Shown: in pieces, positions 1-8,165 of the stretch
Layout of the letters: every line of letters begins with the position of its first letter
Position numbering within the stretch: the first letter of the stretch is position 1
Assembly (NCBI GenBank): GCA_022822855.1
Contig: JAJDYG010000027.1
Location: 1 to 45,214 of the forward strand
DNA length: 45,214 nucleotides
Direction: 5' to 3'
Source of the DNA: Dehalococcoidia bacterium
GTDB lineage: Bacteria; Chloroflexota; Dehalococcoidia; Bin125
Position numbers and translations under genes: made by a program
Notes under the pieces: model-generated
What the model saw: the letters and a program-made list of their open reading frames with translations, nothing else
Database searches by the model: none
Told to the model about the DNA's origin: nothing

Positions 1-25
1 GAGTTGAGATGTGTGCTCTAGCGAT

Positions 26-325
26 GCGCCAACCTCATCCTCAGCGCAGCCATCCCGAGCAAGCTCCCCCGCCTCTGCCCCTCCTCCACCTCCCCCACCC
101 CGCGCTCCCAACTCCGCCTCCCCTGCCCAACCGATGCCCCGTGCCCCGACACGGGGCCCAGACCTCAACCGTTGAGCGAAGCGCCAACCTCATCCTCAGC
201 GCAGCCATCCCGAGCAAGCTCCCCCGCCTCTGCCCCTCCTCCACCTCCCCCACCCCGCGCTCCCGACTCCGCCTCCCCACCCCATCCGATGCCCCGTGCT
301 CCGACACGGGGCCCAGACCTGAGCC
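26..325. repeat. Two tandem copies of a ~145-nt CT-rich repeat
   Basis: The segment from 26 to about 170 recurs from 181 to about 325 with a period of 155 nt and only scattered substitutions. Each copy ends in a perfect 8-bp hairpin, GCCCCGTG/CACGGGGC, at 136-157 and 291-312. A weaker third copy may begin near 336 (CTAATCCTCAG). The strand is strongly pyrimidine-rich, so open frames exist on both strands, but they simply follow the repeat. I see no gene between 1 and 548. Confidence 0.8.
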
Positions 326-548
326 TCCGCCCGACGCCCAGACCTAATCCTCAGGTCAGACATAGCGAGCGAAATCCGTTGCATCCCCTCTCGCCGTCCG
401 AAGTCCCCACCCTCACCCCAGCCATCCCGCCCAGGAACCCTCATAATCCCCCTCCGCCAACCACGACACATCACTAGGAAGAACGCCCTTCCAAAACATC
501 TGTACAGTCAATAGAACGAACTTTTCACAGCCTGGAAAGGCCCAACCC

Positions 549-1394
549 ATGTACATCTCACCCCGACGACGCCGGCGCTCTCTGGAATGCCAGAAACTGA
601 GGCAGCAGGGCTACGTCATCCGCGACATCGCCACGCTGCTCGATGTCTCACCGGCCACCGTCCATGCCGACCTCAAGCTCCTCGAAACCAACTGGAGCGA
701 CGTCACCGGCCAGGCCGCCGACGACATGCTCCTCGAGCACCTCGACCAACTCAGGACCAGACTGACCGGTCTCCTCGAGAACGATCCGCTCGAGATCTTT
801 CACAAGTTCATTATCTCCGCAGGCGACGGCACCCTCCGCACCTGGGTCGACCAGCTCTCGGCCTCCGACCTCGTTCGTATCCACCAGGCCCGCGCCTCCG
901 AGATCACATCGCTCTTCCGCGAAATCAGACGCACCATCAACGACATTCACAGCCGCGGACTTCAGCGCAAAGCCGAACTCGCAGGTGCCTCCCTCGACTT
1001 TGAACCCGACGAGCTCGCGGAGGCTGAACGCCTGGACTTCCCTGATCATGATCTCGCAGGCGACGACATCCCGGAACTGGAACTCCAGGTCCTGGATCTG
1101 CCTGAACCTCACCGAACATCACTGAACAAACCTGAACGACCGCAACCCGCCTCAGCCCGCCGGGCGCAGGAGAAGCCCAGCCCGAGGCCCGCAAAGAAAA
1201 AATCCGCTGAACAACCTGAACAACCCGATCTCGACGACCTTGACGAGCTCGATCCGCGCCTGTTGGAGCTGGACGAAGACCCCGAACGTCGCTTGGAACA
1301 GGTACTGGACATCCTCGCCGAGGCAAAACGGGAGACGTTCGGCCCTGATCGACCAGACGATCACGCGTACACCGACGCCGCCGGAGGCGGCTGA
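549..1394 (+). CDS. HTH-domain protein of unknown function with acidic, Pro-rich tail
   Basis: 281 residues. The N-terminus is very basic (RRRRR at 6-10) and runs into a helix-turn-helix, roughly residues 17-45 (QQGYVIRDIATLLDVSPATV), of the type seen in homeodomain-like and small-terminase-like DNA-binding proteins. The middle is helical and charged. Residues from about 170 are low-complexity and rich in Glu, Asp, Pro and Leu, with short repeats such as LPEPH, KPERP and DDLDELDP, so a flexible acidic tail is likely. The ATG is preceded by GGAAAGG (534-540) at 8-nt spacing. It lies between a tandem repeat and a dispersed hairpin repeat, with no phage gene in view, so I do not assign it to a prophage. 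A DNA-binding role is inferred from the HTH only. Confidence 0.6.
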   Translation: MYISPRRRRRSLECQKLRQQGYVIRDIATLLDVSPATVHADLKLLETNWSDVTGQAADDMLLEHLDQLRTRLTGLLENDPLEIFHKFIISAGDGTLRTWVDQLSASDLVRIHQARASEITSLFREIRRTINDIHSRGLQRKAELAGASLDFEPDELAEAERLDFPDHDLAGDDIPELELQVLDLPEPHRTSLNKPERPQPASARRAQEKPSPRPAKKKSAEQPEQPDLDDLDELDPRLLELDEDPERRLEQVLDILAEAKRETFGPDRPDDHAYTDAAGGG

Positions 1395-1400
1395 TTCCTT

Positions 1401-1445
1401 CCTCTCCCTCTGAGGGGGAGGTGTCACGAAGTGACGGAGGGGGTA
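1401..1445 (+). repeat. Dispersed hairpin repeat, copy 1
   Basis: A CTCCCTCTGAGGGGGAG hairpin is followed by a second arm, GTCACGAAGTGAC, and then GGAGGGGG. The same unit occurs in reverse at 43376-43419 and in degenerate form at 1491-1532. It starts just after the stop codon of the upstream HTH gene. Confidence 0.75.
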
Positions 1446-1490
1446 CCGTCCAATGCCCACTCCCTTGAGAGACCTGCGCGTAAGCCCCTT

Positions 1491-1532
1491 TCCTCCCCCT
1501 GAGAGCGGGAGGTGCCGAAGTGACGGAACGGG
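1491..1532 (+). repeat. Dispersed hairpin repeat, degenerate copy 2
   Basis: This has the same plan as the copy at 1401-1445: CCTCCCCCTGAG then CGGGAGG, followed by GTGCCGAAGTGACGGAACGGG. Substitutions weaken both hairpins. A further fragment, CCCTCTGAGGGCGAGGAAGG, follows at about 1534. The 1395-1581 gap holds these copies and nothing else that I can identify. Confidence 0.6.
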
Positions 1533-1581
1533 TCCCTCTGAGGGCGAGGAAGGTGAGAAACTCGAGAAAGGAGAGGTTGGG

Positions 1582-1658
1582 TGGCGACCCCGAGCGGATT
1601 CGAACCGCCGCTCTCCACCTTGACAGGGTGGCGTGTTAGGCCGCTACACCACGGGGCC
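1582..1658 (-). tRNA. tRNA-Asp (GTC anticodon)
   Basis: Read on the minus strand this is a 77-nt cloverleaf with an encoded CCA end. The acceptor stem GGCCCCG/CGGGGTC contains one G-U pair. The anticodon stem CCACC/GGTGG closes the loop CTGTCAA, giving anticodon GTC (aspartate). The T arm has GGCGG-TTCGAAT-CCGCT, and the D arm contains the usual AGCGGCCTAA pattern. The discriminator base is G, as expected for tRNA-Asp. Confidence 0.95.
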
Positions 1659-1733
1659 GTCCGCCTAGTCTACGCCGACTGGCCGGATCCGGCAACAGCG
1701 CCTAACGTGTACCCAGAGCGTCGGAGGTTGCAC

Positions 1734-2111
1734 ATGGCACGCGGTTCACGGCGAGGACGAGGTGGCTCCAACCGGGCCCAGCGCGCGGCCCGACCGCAGG
1801 GTCGGCGAGGCCAGCGCGGCCGCGAGGACCGCCTGCCCACCGCCCAGGCCGGCGCAGCCAACGCGCCCGTCGGCGCTTCGCTCAGCGGCAACATCCAGCA
1901 GCCCCCCAGGGTCGGCGCACCCGGTACCCAGACCGCTGGCGGACCCCGCGCTGGCGCAACCGGAGCCGTCGAGCGGCGCGATCGCCGAGCCCGCGCCGCC
2001 GCCGCCATGCACGATTTCCATTACGTCCGAGGTGACCTGCGCTGGGTCGCGATCACCACCGTCGCCAGCGTCGGTCTGGTCCTCGCCCTCTGGGCAGCCG
2101 TCACGTTTTAG
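1734..2111 (+). CDS. Small basic protein with one C-terminal membrane helix
   Basis: 125 residues. The first ~85 are rich in Arg, Gly, Ala and Gln (starting MARGSRRGRGG) and look disordered. A short conserved-looking stretch, HDFHYVRGDLRWV, precedes a single hydrophobic segment (AITTVASVGLVLALWAAVTF) at the extreme C-terminus. This predicts a tail-anchored protein with a basic cytoplasmic domain. GGAGG at 1723-1727 is 6 nt before this ATG, which decides the start over upstream in-frame codons that run through the tRNA. It converges with fabZ, with only 4 nt between the two stop codons. I do not recognise a named family. Confidence 0.65.
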   Translation: MARGSRRGRGGSNRAQRAARPQGRRGQRGREDRLPTAQAGAANAPVGASLSGNIQQPPRVGAPGTQTAGGPRAGATGAVERRDRRARAAAAMHDFHYVRGDLRWVAITTVASVGLVLALWAAVTF

Positions 2112-2115
2112 GCGT

Positions 2116-2568
2116 TCACTCCGGCGGATCGACCAGCGCGAACGTCAACCGACCCTCGGCCGCCGTCTCTCCATCCACCGTCGCCGTCGCCGCAGCCCGG
2201 CCGATGCCCCGCCGCAGCCGCTCCATCTCAACCTCAAGTCTGAGTTGATCCCCCGGCACCACCTGCCGCCGGAAGCGAACGCCGTCGATCCCCGCGAACA
2301 GCCCCAGCTTGCCGGAGAACTCCTCCGCCGACAGCGCCGCCACCGCTCCGGTCTGCGCCAGCGCCTCGACAATCAGGACGCCCGGCATGATCGGGTTGTC
2401 GGGAAAGTGACCCTCGAAGAACCACTCGTTCGCCGAAACGTTCTTCAGCCCAACCGCGCGCTGCCCTGGCTCCAGCTCCACGATCCGGTCCACGAGCAGG
2501 ATCGGATAACGGTGCGGAATGATCTGCTGAATCGCCCGGACATCAAGCGGAAGTTGCAGGTCGGTCAT
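2116..2568 (-). CDS. fabZ: 3-hydroxyacyl-ACP dehydratase FabZ
   Basis: 150 residues, the usual length for this hot-dog-fold enzyme, which dehydrates (3R)-hydroxyacyl-ACP in type II fatty acid synthesis in the cytoplasm. [11 protein letters not shown] near residue 18 and [11 protein letters not shown] near residue 53 are diagnostic. The catalytic His54 and Glu68 ([10 protein letters not shown]) fall exactly where they do in E. coli FabZ. The start overlaps the stop of the upstream PHP gene by 4 nt (ATGA), indicating translational coupling. No lpx genes are nearby, which fits a role in general fatty acid synthesis and not lipid A synthesis. Confidence 0.95.
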   Translation of the reverse strand: MTDLQLPLDVRAIQQIIPHRYPILLVDRIVELEPGQRAVGLKNVSANEWFFEGHFPDNPIMPGVLIVEALAQTGAVAALSAEEFSGKLGLFAGIDGVRFRRQVVPGDQLRLEVEMERLRRGIGRAAATATVDGETAAEGRLTFALVDPPE

Positions 2569-3401
2569 CTCGCCAAACCTCTCAGGATCTCAAGCAGTTG
2601 CTTCGCAGCCGGTTCTGGGATCGGAACGCTGCCTGGGCGTAACTCGTCCGGGTGCAGACCGTGAAAGTCGGACCCGACGGTCGGAACCAGCCCCAGCCGC
2701 TTGGCGAGCTGATGACCGTTCGCCACCTCCTCGGCCCCGTCGTTGCGGTAGTAAATCTCCAGCCCGTCGCCGCCCGCCGCTGCAAACGCCAGACTGGCCG
2801 CTTCCGATTCCGCATACCGCGTCGGATGCGCCAGCGAGGCAAAGCCCCCCGCCTCATGGATCAACGCGATCGAGTCTCGCAAGCTGAGCAAGGTACGAGC
2901 GATGTAGGCCGGACCGTCGTTGCGTAGAAAGCGGTCAAACGCTTCCCGTACTGACTCCACATGTCCGGCTTCCACTAGCGCCCGAGCGATGTGCGGTCGT
3001 CCAATCGAAGCGCCGGCGGCCAGGCGAGCAACCCGCTCGTACTCGACCGGCAACCCGAGTTCGGCCAACCGCTCGACGGTTCGTACCGCCCGCGACTCAC
3101 GCTCGCTGCGGTAGGCGGCCAGTTGAGCCTCGAAGTCCGCGAGCGGCGCCGATTCGCCGAAGAATCCGAGAACGTGCAGCTCCCCCAGGTCGGGATCGTT
3201 AACGCCGATCTCAACACCGGCAATGACGTCGATCCCGCCGTCGCGGCCCGCGGACTGCGCGTCGGCGACGCCGGCCAGCGTGTCATGGTCGGTCAGGGCG
3301 ACCAGTTCCGCACCGTTGGCCGCCGCCTGTTGCACGACCCACCCGGGCGGCTTGGTGCCATCGGAATGAACGCTGTGCAGGTGTAGGTCGAGCCGAGGCA
3401 T
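2565..3401 (-). CDS. PHP-domain phosphoesterase (YciV/TrpH-like)
   Basis: 278 residues from the ATG at 3401; a GTG at 3410 would add three. PHP-family metal ligands are visible in order: [12 protein letters not shown] at the N-terminus, LTDHDTLAG, a central Glu after [16 protein letters not shown], and [13 protein letters not shown] near the end. Characterised relatives are 3',5'-nucleoside bisphosphate phosphatases or 5'-3' exonucleases that work on RNA ends. Its position next to rny makes a role in RNA turnover plausible, but that is inference. No strong ribosome binding site precedes either start, which lies 7-16 nt after the rny stop, so coupling to rny is likely. Confidence 0.88.
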   Translation of the reverse strand: MPRLDLHLHSVHSDGTKPPGWVVQQAAANGAELVALTDHDTLAGVADAQSAGRDGGIDVIAGVEIGVNDPDLGELHVLGFFGESAPLADFEAQLAAYRSERESRAVRTVERLAELGLPVEYERVARLAAGASIGRPHIARALVEAGHVESVREAFDRFLRNDGPAYIARTLLSLRDSIALIHEAGGFASLAHPTRYAESEAASLAFAAAGGDGLEIYYRNDGAEEVANGHQLAKRLGLVPTVGSDFHGLHPDELRPGSVPIPEPAAKQLLEILRGLAR

Positions 3402-3416
3402 CGGCCGCACTTCGCT

Positions 3417-4907
3417 CTAGCGGGCGTACTCGGCGGCGCGAGTTTCGCGCAGAACCGTGACGCGAATCTGTCCCGGATACTGCAACGACTCTTCGATCTG
3501 CTTGGAGATATCCCGGGCCAGCCGCATCGCGCCCAGGTCATCGATCTCGCGCGGGTCGACCACGACGCGAACTTCGCGCCCGGCCTGGATCGCGTACGCC
3601 TGCCCGACTCCCTCGAACGAGGTCGCGATGTCCTCCAGCGAGCGCAAGCGCTCGATGTAGCGCTCAACCGATTCGCGCCTGGCGCCGGGTCGGCCGCCGG
3701 AAATGGCGTCTGCCATCTGCACGATGATCGCCTCGACCGTGCGCAGCTCGACCTCGTCGTGGTGCGCCTCGATGCAGTGGGCAATCTCCTCCGACATCTT
3801 GAAGCGACGCGCCAGTTCACCGCCAATGATCGCGTGCGTACCTTCGACCTCATGGTCGATCGCTTTGCCCACGTCGTGCAAGAGCGACCCGCGCCGCGTG
3901 ACCTCGACGTCGGCGTGGATCTCCTGCGCGATCATCGCGCCGATGTGAGCGGTCTCAACGGCGTGGCGCAATTGGTTCTGTCCATAGCTGGTGCGGAAAC
4001 GGAGTCGACCGAAGATGTCGAGCATCTCGCGCGGCAGACCGCTGCAGTGCGCCTCGATCGCAGCCTCGTCGCCTGATTCACGGATGATTCGGTCGACATC
4101 ACGCTGCGCCTTGGCCACCGTCTCTTCGATCCTGGTGGGATGAATCCGTCCATCAGAAACCAGGCGGCTCAGCGACAGCCGGCCCACCTCGCGGCGCACC
4201 GGGTCAAAGCCAGATACGGTTACCACGTCAGGCGTGTCGTCGATGATCAGATCGCAGCCCAGTGCGGACTCGAGCGCTCGGATGTTGCGGCCTTCGCGGC
4301 CGATGATCCGGCCCTTCATGTCATCGGAAGGAATCTGCACGACGGAGACCGTGGACTCGGTCGTCACCTCGGAAGCGACGCGTTGAATTGCGGTCGCGAC
4401 AATCTTCCGTGCCCGAGCCTCGGCTTCCTCCTTGGCCTTCTGCTCGGCCTCGCGCACCAGTCGGCCCGCTTCGTCCGAGATTTCCTGCTCCACCCGCTCA
4501 AAGATGACAGTGCGTGCTTCATCCCGGGTCAGGCTGGAGATCTCTTCAAGACGCCGATCGTGCTCCGCCTCGCGTTCGTCCAGTTGGTCGGAGCGTTGCT
4601 CGAGCCGTTGCTGTTCGCGACTCAGCTTCGAATCACGGTCATCGATTGATCGAGCACGGTCATCCAGCGACGCCTCCCGGCGGTCCAGACGATCTTCCGC
4701 GCGTTGGATGTCGGCGCGCGCGTCTCGCGCGTCAGCCAGCATCTGGTCTCGTTCAGCTTGCGCCTGCTCCTGCGCTTCCTGTAGCCGGTCACGCGCCTCT
4801 CGATCGGCCGCTTCGTGGGCCTGTCGAATGATGCGTTCGGCTTCGAGCGTGGCCTCGTCTCGGGGATCGGGCCCGCCGCGCAGGAGCCTCATCAGGGCTC
4901 CCCACAT
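3417..4907 (-). CDS. rny: Ribonuclease Y, without an N-terminal membrane anchor
   Basis: 496 residues. After a short start come ~140 residues of charged coiled coil, then a KH domain (IIGREGRNIRALESALG), then an HD domain with LLHDVGKAIDHE as the metal-binding His-Asp pair, and a conserved C-terminal region. RNase Y is an endoribonuclease that starts mRNA decay and is normally tethered by an N-terminal transmembrane helix. Here the sequence begins MWGALMRLLRGGPDPRDEAT and goes directly into coiled coil. An in-frame TGA lies five codons upstream of the ATG, so no longer form exists. The enzyme is therefore probably cytoplasmic or only peripherally bound. It is followed by the PHP gene and fabZ as an operon. 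Confidence 0.93.
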   Translation of the reverse strand: MWGALMRLLRGGPDPRDEATLEAERIIRQAHEAADREARDRLQEAQEQAQAERDQMLADARDARADIQRAEDRLDRREASLDDRARSIDDRDSKLSREQQRLEQRSDQLDEREAEHDRRLEEISSLTRDEARTVIFERVEQEISDEAGRLVREAEQKAKEEAEARARKIVATAIQRVASEVTTESTVSVVQIPSDDMKGRIIGREGRNIRALESALGCDLIIDDTPDVVTVSGFDPVRREVGRLSLSRLVSDGRIHPTRIEETVAKAQRDVDRIIRESGDEAAIEAHCSGLPREMLDIFGRLRFRTSYGQNQLRHAVETAHIGAMIAQEIHADVEVTRRGSLLHDVGKAIDHEVEGTHAIIGGELARRFKMSEEIAHCIEAHHDEVELRTVEAIIVQMADAISGGRPGARRESVERYIERLRSLEDIATSFEGVGQAYAIQAGREVRVVVDPREIDDLGAMRLARDISKQIEESLQYPGQIRVTVLRETRAAEYAR

Positions 4908-4980
4908 AGTGTCCTCGACTCATTTGGGTTGGCATTGCAGCTGCACTGCCTGGCATGTTGTTGGATCTCGCTCTGCCTGG

Positions 4981-5004
4981 GTCGCCGGGTTCCAATCCGG
5001 CGAC
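4981..5004. terminator. Perfect 8-bp hairpin between recX and rny
   Basis: GTCGCCGG (4981-4988) pairs perfectly with CCGGCGAC (4997-5004) around an 8-nt loop. It lies 39 nt beyond the recX stop codon and upstream of rny, so it could end recX transcripts or act as a leader hairpin for rny. No T-run follows on the minus strand, so an intrinsic terminator is not certain. Confidence 0.45.
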
Positions 5005-5042
5005 TGGCGGACTCATCGTCTCTGGTCCCTAGGCTACGCCCG

Positions 5043-5558
5043 TTAGGGACCGCGCGCCAGTGGCGAGTGTTCGAGCTCCGACCACGCTTCCCGGAGGGCG
5101 CTACTCGATTCGGCGGCGCCAAAGCCACGGAGCGCCAGCCGACGTCCGTACAGTAGGCGGAATCTGCTCCAGGTCAGCTCCGGATCGCGACCGATCGCTC
5201 GCGCCAGGTTGCGTCTGGCCACATCGAGCGCGACCTGGTGGTCATCGAGTTCCCCGCGGCCAGCCAGGGTATCGAGCGCTGCCTTGATGTCCAGATCGTT
5301 GATGCCGGTCTGGCGCAACTTGACTGCGATCTCCTGGCGGCTGTAGCGGTTTCGCCGAGTCAGTCGATCAGCCTCTGACAGCGCGAGATCGTACGACGCG
5401 GACTCTCGCAGTCGATCAACGAAGACAGGGTCGATCCGCTGGCCGCGTGAGATGTTCGAGCGGCGCAGGAAGTCGCGCGTGCAGCGAAACGATGTGCCGT
5501 CGTCGAAGCTGACCGTCGAGAGCGAGCCAGTCGGCGTGATCGAGAGGATGGCGAGCAT
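5043..5558 (-). CDS. recX: Regulatory protein RecX
   Basis: 171 residues, predicted all-helical after a short beta N-terminus. It has the tandem three-helix repeats of RecX, e.g. LTRRNRYSRQEIAVKLRQ and LRQTGINDLDIKAALDTL, and ends in RFRLLYGRRLALRGFG. RecX binds RecA filaments and limits their recombinase and coprotease activity. It sits 40 nt downstream of recA on the same strand, the usual arrangement, and is probably co-transcribed from the recA promoter. The ATG has only a weak purine-rich upstream stretch. Confidence 0.9.
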   Translation of the reverse strand: MLAILSITPTGSLSTVSFDDGTSFRCTRDFLRRSNISRGQRIDPVFVDRLRESASYDLALSEADRLTRRNRYSRQEIAVKLRQTGINDLDIKAALDTLAGRGELDDHQVALDVARRNLARAIGRDPELTWSRFRLLYGRRLALRGFGAAESSSALREAWSELEHSPLARGP

Positions 5559-5598
5559 GGTGCGTGCCCCCGTCGGCTCGGCAGAGGTCCGGGTGGCG

Positions 5599-6810
5599 CT
5601 AGCTCGCCCGGGCGCGGCCCTTCTTCTTCGGCGGAGGTTTCGCGATTGGCGACGCGGCGGGAGCGCCTTCCTCGGCCATCAGCGATGCGGCGGTCGGTAG
5701 GCCGCGTTCTTCACGGATCCGGGATTCAATCTCTTCCGCAATCTCCGGGTGCTCGCGCAAGAAGGCCTTGGTGCGTTCGCGGCCCTGGCCGAGACGCGTA
5801 TCGCCGTACGAGTAGAACGTGCCTTGTTTCTTGATCACCGAAGGTGTGCCTGCAGCGACTCCCGGAGGCGGCTCGATCCCGAGATCGATCAGGCAGCCGG
5901 TCTTGGATATGCCGTGTTCATTGGCCGTGAACATCAGGTCGAACTCTGCCGTCCGGAATGGCGGGGCAACCTTGTTTTTGACGACCTTGGCCTTGACCCG
6001 CGAGCCGATCACCAGTTGGCCGTCTTTCAGTGTCTCCGCGCGGCGTAGCTCAATGCGGACGGAGGAATAGAACTTCAGGGCGCGGCCTCCAGGTGTCGTC
6101 TCCGGATTGCCAAAGACAATGCCCACTTTCTCCCGGAGCTGGTTGATGAAGATCAGCACCGTCTTGGAACGAGAGACCACCCCGGTCAACTTGCGCAAGG
6201 CCTGTGACATCAGACGAGCCTGCAGTCCCACCTGGACATCGCCCATCTCGCCTTCGATCTCCGCTCGCGGCACGAGGGCGGCGACAGAGTCGACCACAAC
6301 CACATCGATCGCATTGCTGCGCACGAGCGCTTCTGCGATTTCCAGCGCTTGCTCGCCGGTATCCGGCTGAGCAATCAGAAGCTGCGAGACGTCGATCCCG
6401 AGTCGCGCGGCGAATTCTGGGTCCAGCGCGTGTTCAACGTCGACATACGCGGCCTGGCCGCCCAAGCGCTGGGCCTCGGCGATGACGTGTTGCGCCACAG
6501 TCGACTTACCTGCCGATTCGGGACCGTACACCTCCACGATGCGGCCGCGAGGTAGACCGCCGATTCCAAGCGCGACATCGAGCGACAGCGCGCCCGTGGG
6601 AATCCCGTCGACGGATAGCCGGGAACTGGCGTCGCCGAGACGCATCAGCGCGCCTTCGCCGAAGCGACGCTCCATGTCGCCGAGTAGATCCTCGACGGCT
6701 GGCGATGGTTCGTTGGTCGTTTCGTTGGTGGTGGTCATGGGCAGCGGCTCTTGTCCATCGGCGGTCAGGGCGATCGGTTCGACGCCGTTGTCGGTGTTGG
6801 TACGTGTCAT
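5599..6810 (-). CDS. recA: Recombinase RecA
   Basis: 403 residues. Walker [10 protein letters not shown] is at about 96-104, Walker [21 protein letters not shown] follows, and the L2 loop region [20 protein letters not shown] is intact. RecA coats single-stranded DNA, drives strand exchange and triggers LexA autocleavage. The first ~35 residues (Thr/Asn/Glu-rich) extend beyond the usual start. An internal Met25 is possible, but AAGGAG at about 10 nt before the ATG at 6810 supports the long form. The C-terminal tail ends in KKKGRARAS and is basic, unlike the acidic tail of E. coli RecA. recX follows directly. Confidence 0.97.
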   Translation of the reverse strand: MTRTNTDNGVEPIALTADGQEPLPMTTTNETTNEPSPAVEDLLGDMERRFGEGALMRLGDASSRLSVDGIPTGALSLDVALGIGGLPRGRIVEVYGPESAGKSTVAQHVIAEAQRLGGQAAYVDVEHALDPEFAARLGIDVSQLLIAQPDTGEQALEIAEALVRSNAIDVVVVDSVAALVPRAEIEGEMGDVQVGLQARLMSQALRKLTGVVSRSKTVLIFINQLREKVGIVFGNPETTPGGRALKFYSSVRIELRRAETLKDGQLVIGSRVKAKVVKNKVAPPFRTAEFDLMFTANEHGISKTGCLIDLGIEPPPGVAAGTPSVIKKQGTFYSYGDTRLGQGRERTKAFLREHPEIAEEIESRIREERGLPTAASLMAEEGAPAASPIAKPPPKKKGRARAS

Positions 6811-6853
6811 AATATGCGCTCTCTCCTTGCTGTTCGGACGCTGGGTCCGCCAG

Positions 6854-6912
6854 CGAACTTTTGTGCCGCACAGATTATCGAGGCGCGAGGCCCAATGTCA
6901 AGCGAATGTTCT
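6854..6912 (-). promoter_or_regulatory. Two SOS-box-like half-site pairs flanking the recA promoter
   Basis: CAAGC-N4-GTTCT (6899-6912) overlaps the -35 element and CGAAC-N4-GTGCC (6854-6867) lies just downstream of the -10. Both resemble the Gram-positive type LexA box CGAAC-N4-GTTCG, each with one good and one poor half. Position favours LexA control of recA; sequence alone does not prove it. Confidence 0.3.
6874..6901 (-). promoter_or_regulatory. recA promoter (TTGACA -35, GATAAT -10)
   Basis: On the minus strand TTGACA (6896-6901) is followed after 16 nt by GATAAT (6874-6879), a near-consensus sigma-70 promoter. It lies about 65 nt upstream of the recA ATG, in a 290-nt gap between recA and yggT that has no gene. 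This is the best promoter match in the left half of the window. Confidence 0.7.
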
Positions 6913-6914
6913 AT

Positions 6915-6938
6915 GACTTGTGATCGGGACTTGTGATC
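6915..6938. repeat. Direct repeat GACTTGTGATC x2
   Basis: The 11-mer GACTTGTGATC occurs at 6915-6925 and 6928-6938 (13-nt period), immediately upstream of the recA -35 element. It could be a regulator binding site or an upstream promoter element. The rest of the gap to yggT (6939-7101) shows nothing I can name. Confidence 0.55.
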
Positions 6939-7101
6939 AGGCTCTGGCGAGGAGAAATCGGACGGAGGACGCGAAGTCGGCGGTATGGGTTGAGAAATGG
7001 GCTGGGCGCTGTTCAGAATTGTCCAGAGCCAGTCCAGTCTCAGAGAAGGTTCGCGGTCCTTCGACCCGAATCTGCTGGTTCGTGTCCGGCTGGGCAGGCG
7101 A

Positions 7102-7368
7102 TCAGGCGCTGCGCAGGATGGCGCTGCCGAGAATCTGCAGGCCGATCAGAGCGACGAGCGGCGAGAGGTCGATCATTCCGATCACCAGGTAGCGGCGCAG
7201 CGGCGCGAGGACTGGCTCGGTCACGTCGAGCAGAATTTTGACCAGCGGGTTGGAGGGATCCAGCGGACGGTTGGTGAACATCGGAATCCAACTCATCAGT
7301 ACCCGCGCGAGCAGGATGAACGAGTAGATCTGGATCACGGTGCCCAAAATGAAGAGGACTTCGCTCAT
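7102..7368 (-). CDS. YggT/YlmG family membrane protein
   Basis: 88 residues with two hydrophobic helices: SEVLFILGTVIQIYSFILLA at the N-terminus and a C-terminal one around MIDLSPLVALIGLQILG. Between them is the family signature: ARVLMSWIPMF, then DPSNPLVKILLDVTEPVLAPLRR. YggT/YlmG proteins are found next to division genes in many bacteria and are implicated in membrane or nucleoid organisation, but the molecular role is not settled. It overlaps the proC stop by 4 nt (ATGA), so it is the last gene of a proC-side operon. In Firmicutes, ylmG is often beside yggS (ylmE) and sepF; here yggS is present and sepF is not. Confidence 0.88.
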   Translation of the reverse strand: MSEVLFILGTVIQIYSFILLARVLMSWIPMFTNRPLDPSNPLVKILLDVTEPVLAPLRRYLVIGMIDLSPLVALIGLQILGSAILRSA

Positions 7369-8165
7369 TGACGACCCAATTCTTCCGCTCGCTGGTGCGC
7401 CGCCGCGACGGCATCGATGAACGCCGAGCGTACGCCGCGCTGTTCCAGAACGCGTAGCCCGGCGGCCGTGGTCCCCCCTGGTGAAGTCACCATATCCTTC
7501 AGCATCGCCGGATGCTCACCTGACTCCCTGGCAAACTCGGCCGAACCGCTCAGCGTTTGCAGCACCATGCGTCGCGCGTCGTCGGGCCGCAGACCGATAT
7601 TGACGGCGGCGTTGATCATGGCCTCGATGATCAGGAAAACGTACGCCGGTCCGCTACCGGAGACAGCGGTGATCTTGTCAATCGCCGACTCGTCCACCAC
7701 GTAGAGTTGCTCGCCCATCGTGTCGAGCAGGCGGCTAACCAACGCTCGCTCCTCGGATGTCACGCCACCAGTGGCGGTCCAGGCGGTGAAGCCCCGACCG
7801 ATCTGTGCCGGCGTGTTGGGCATCGCCCGGACGATTCGTTCGGCACCCGTCGATGCCTGTACCTCTGCGATCGTCGATCCGGCCAGAATCGAGATCAGCA
7901 GCCTCGAGTTGGCGCCGCTGTCGCCGTTCAGCGAGCTCAAGTCCTGTGGTTTGACCGACAGGTAGAGCAGTTCGCTACAGCCGACGGCTTCTGCGAGGTC
8001 GCTCGTGACCGCAAGGCCCAAGAACTCGTTCGTCAGCCAGTCACGTCGCTCGGAGACGACCTCGCATACCATGAGGTCACCAATCGCGACGACACCGGCG
8101 CTCGTCACCGCGCGAATGAAGGTCGCGCCCATGGTCCCGCCGCCGATCACGGCGATTTTGGTCAT
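7365..8165 (-). CDS. proC: Pyrroline-5-carboxylate reductase
   Basis: 266 residues, normal length. The N-terminal Rossmann motif is IAVIGGGTMGATFIRAV. The C-terminal dimer domain contains ITAVSGSGPAYVFLIIEAM and DMVTSPGGTTAAGLRVLE, the ProC signature. It makes proline from pyrroline-5-carboxylate with NAD(P)H in the cytoplasm. Its start overlaps the end of yggS by 4 nt and its end overlaps yggT by 4 nt, giving a tightly coupled yggS-proC-yggT block, an arrangement common in bacteria. Confidence 0.95.
   Translation of the reverse strand: MTKIAVIGGGTMGATFIRAVTSAGVVAIGDLMVCEVVSERRDWLTNEFLGLAVTSDLAEAVGCSELLYLSVKPQDLSSLNGDSGANSRLLISILAGSTIAEVQASTGAERIVRAMPNTPAQIGRGFTAWTATGGVTSEERALVSRLLDTMGEQLYVVDESAIDKITAVSGSGPAYVFLIIEAMINAAVNIGLRPDDARRMVLQTLSGSAEFARESGEHPAMLKDMVTSPGGTTAAGLRVLEQRGVRSAFIDAVAAAHQRAEELGRQ

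Noticed and set aside
41..474. Open frames on both strands in the left repeat region
   Set aside because: They follow the tandem repeat, consist of Pro/Ser/Arg low complexity and have no ribosome binding site.
549..1394. Prophage small terminase
   Set aside because: The HTH is compatible, but no large terminase, portal, integrase or attachment site is in view, and the tail is not typical.
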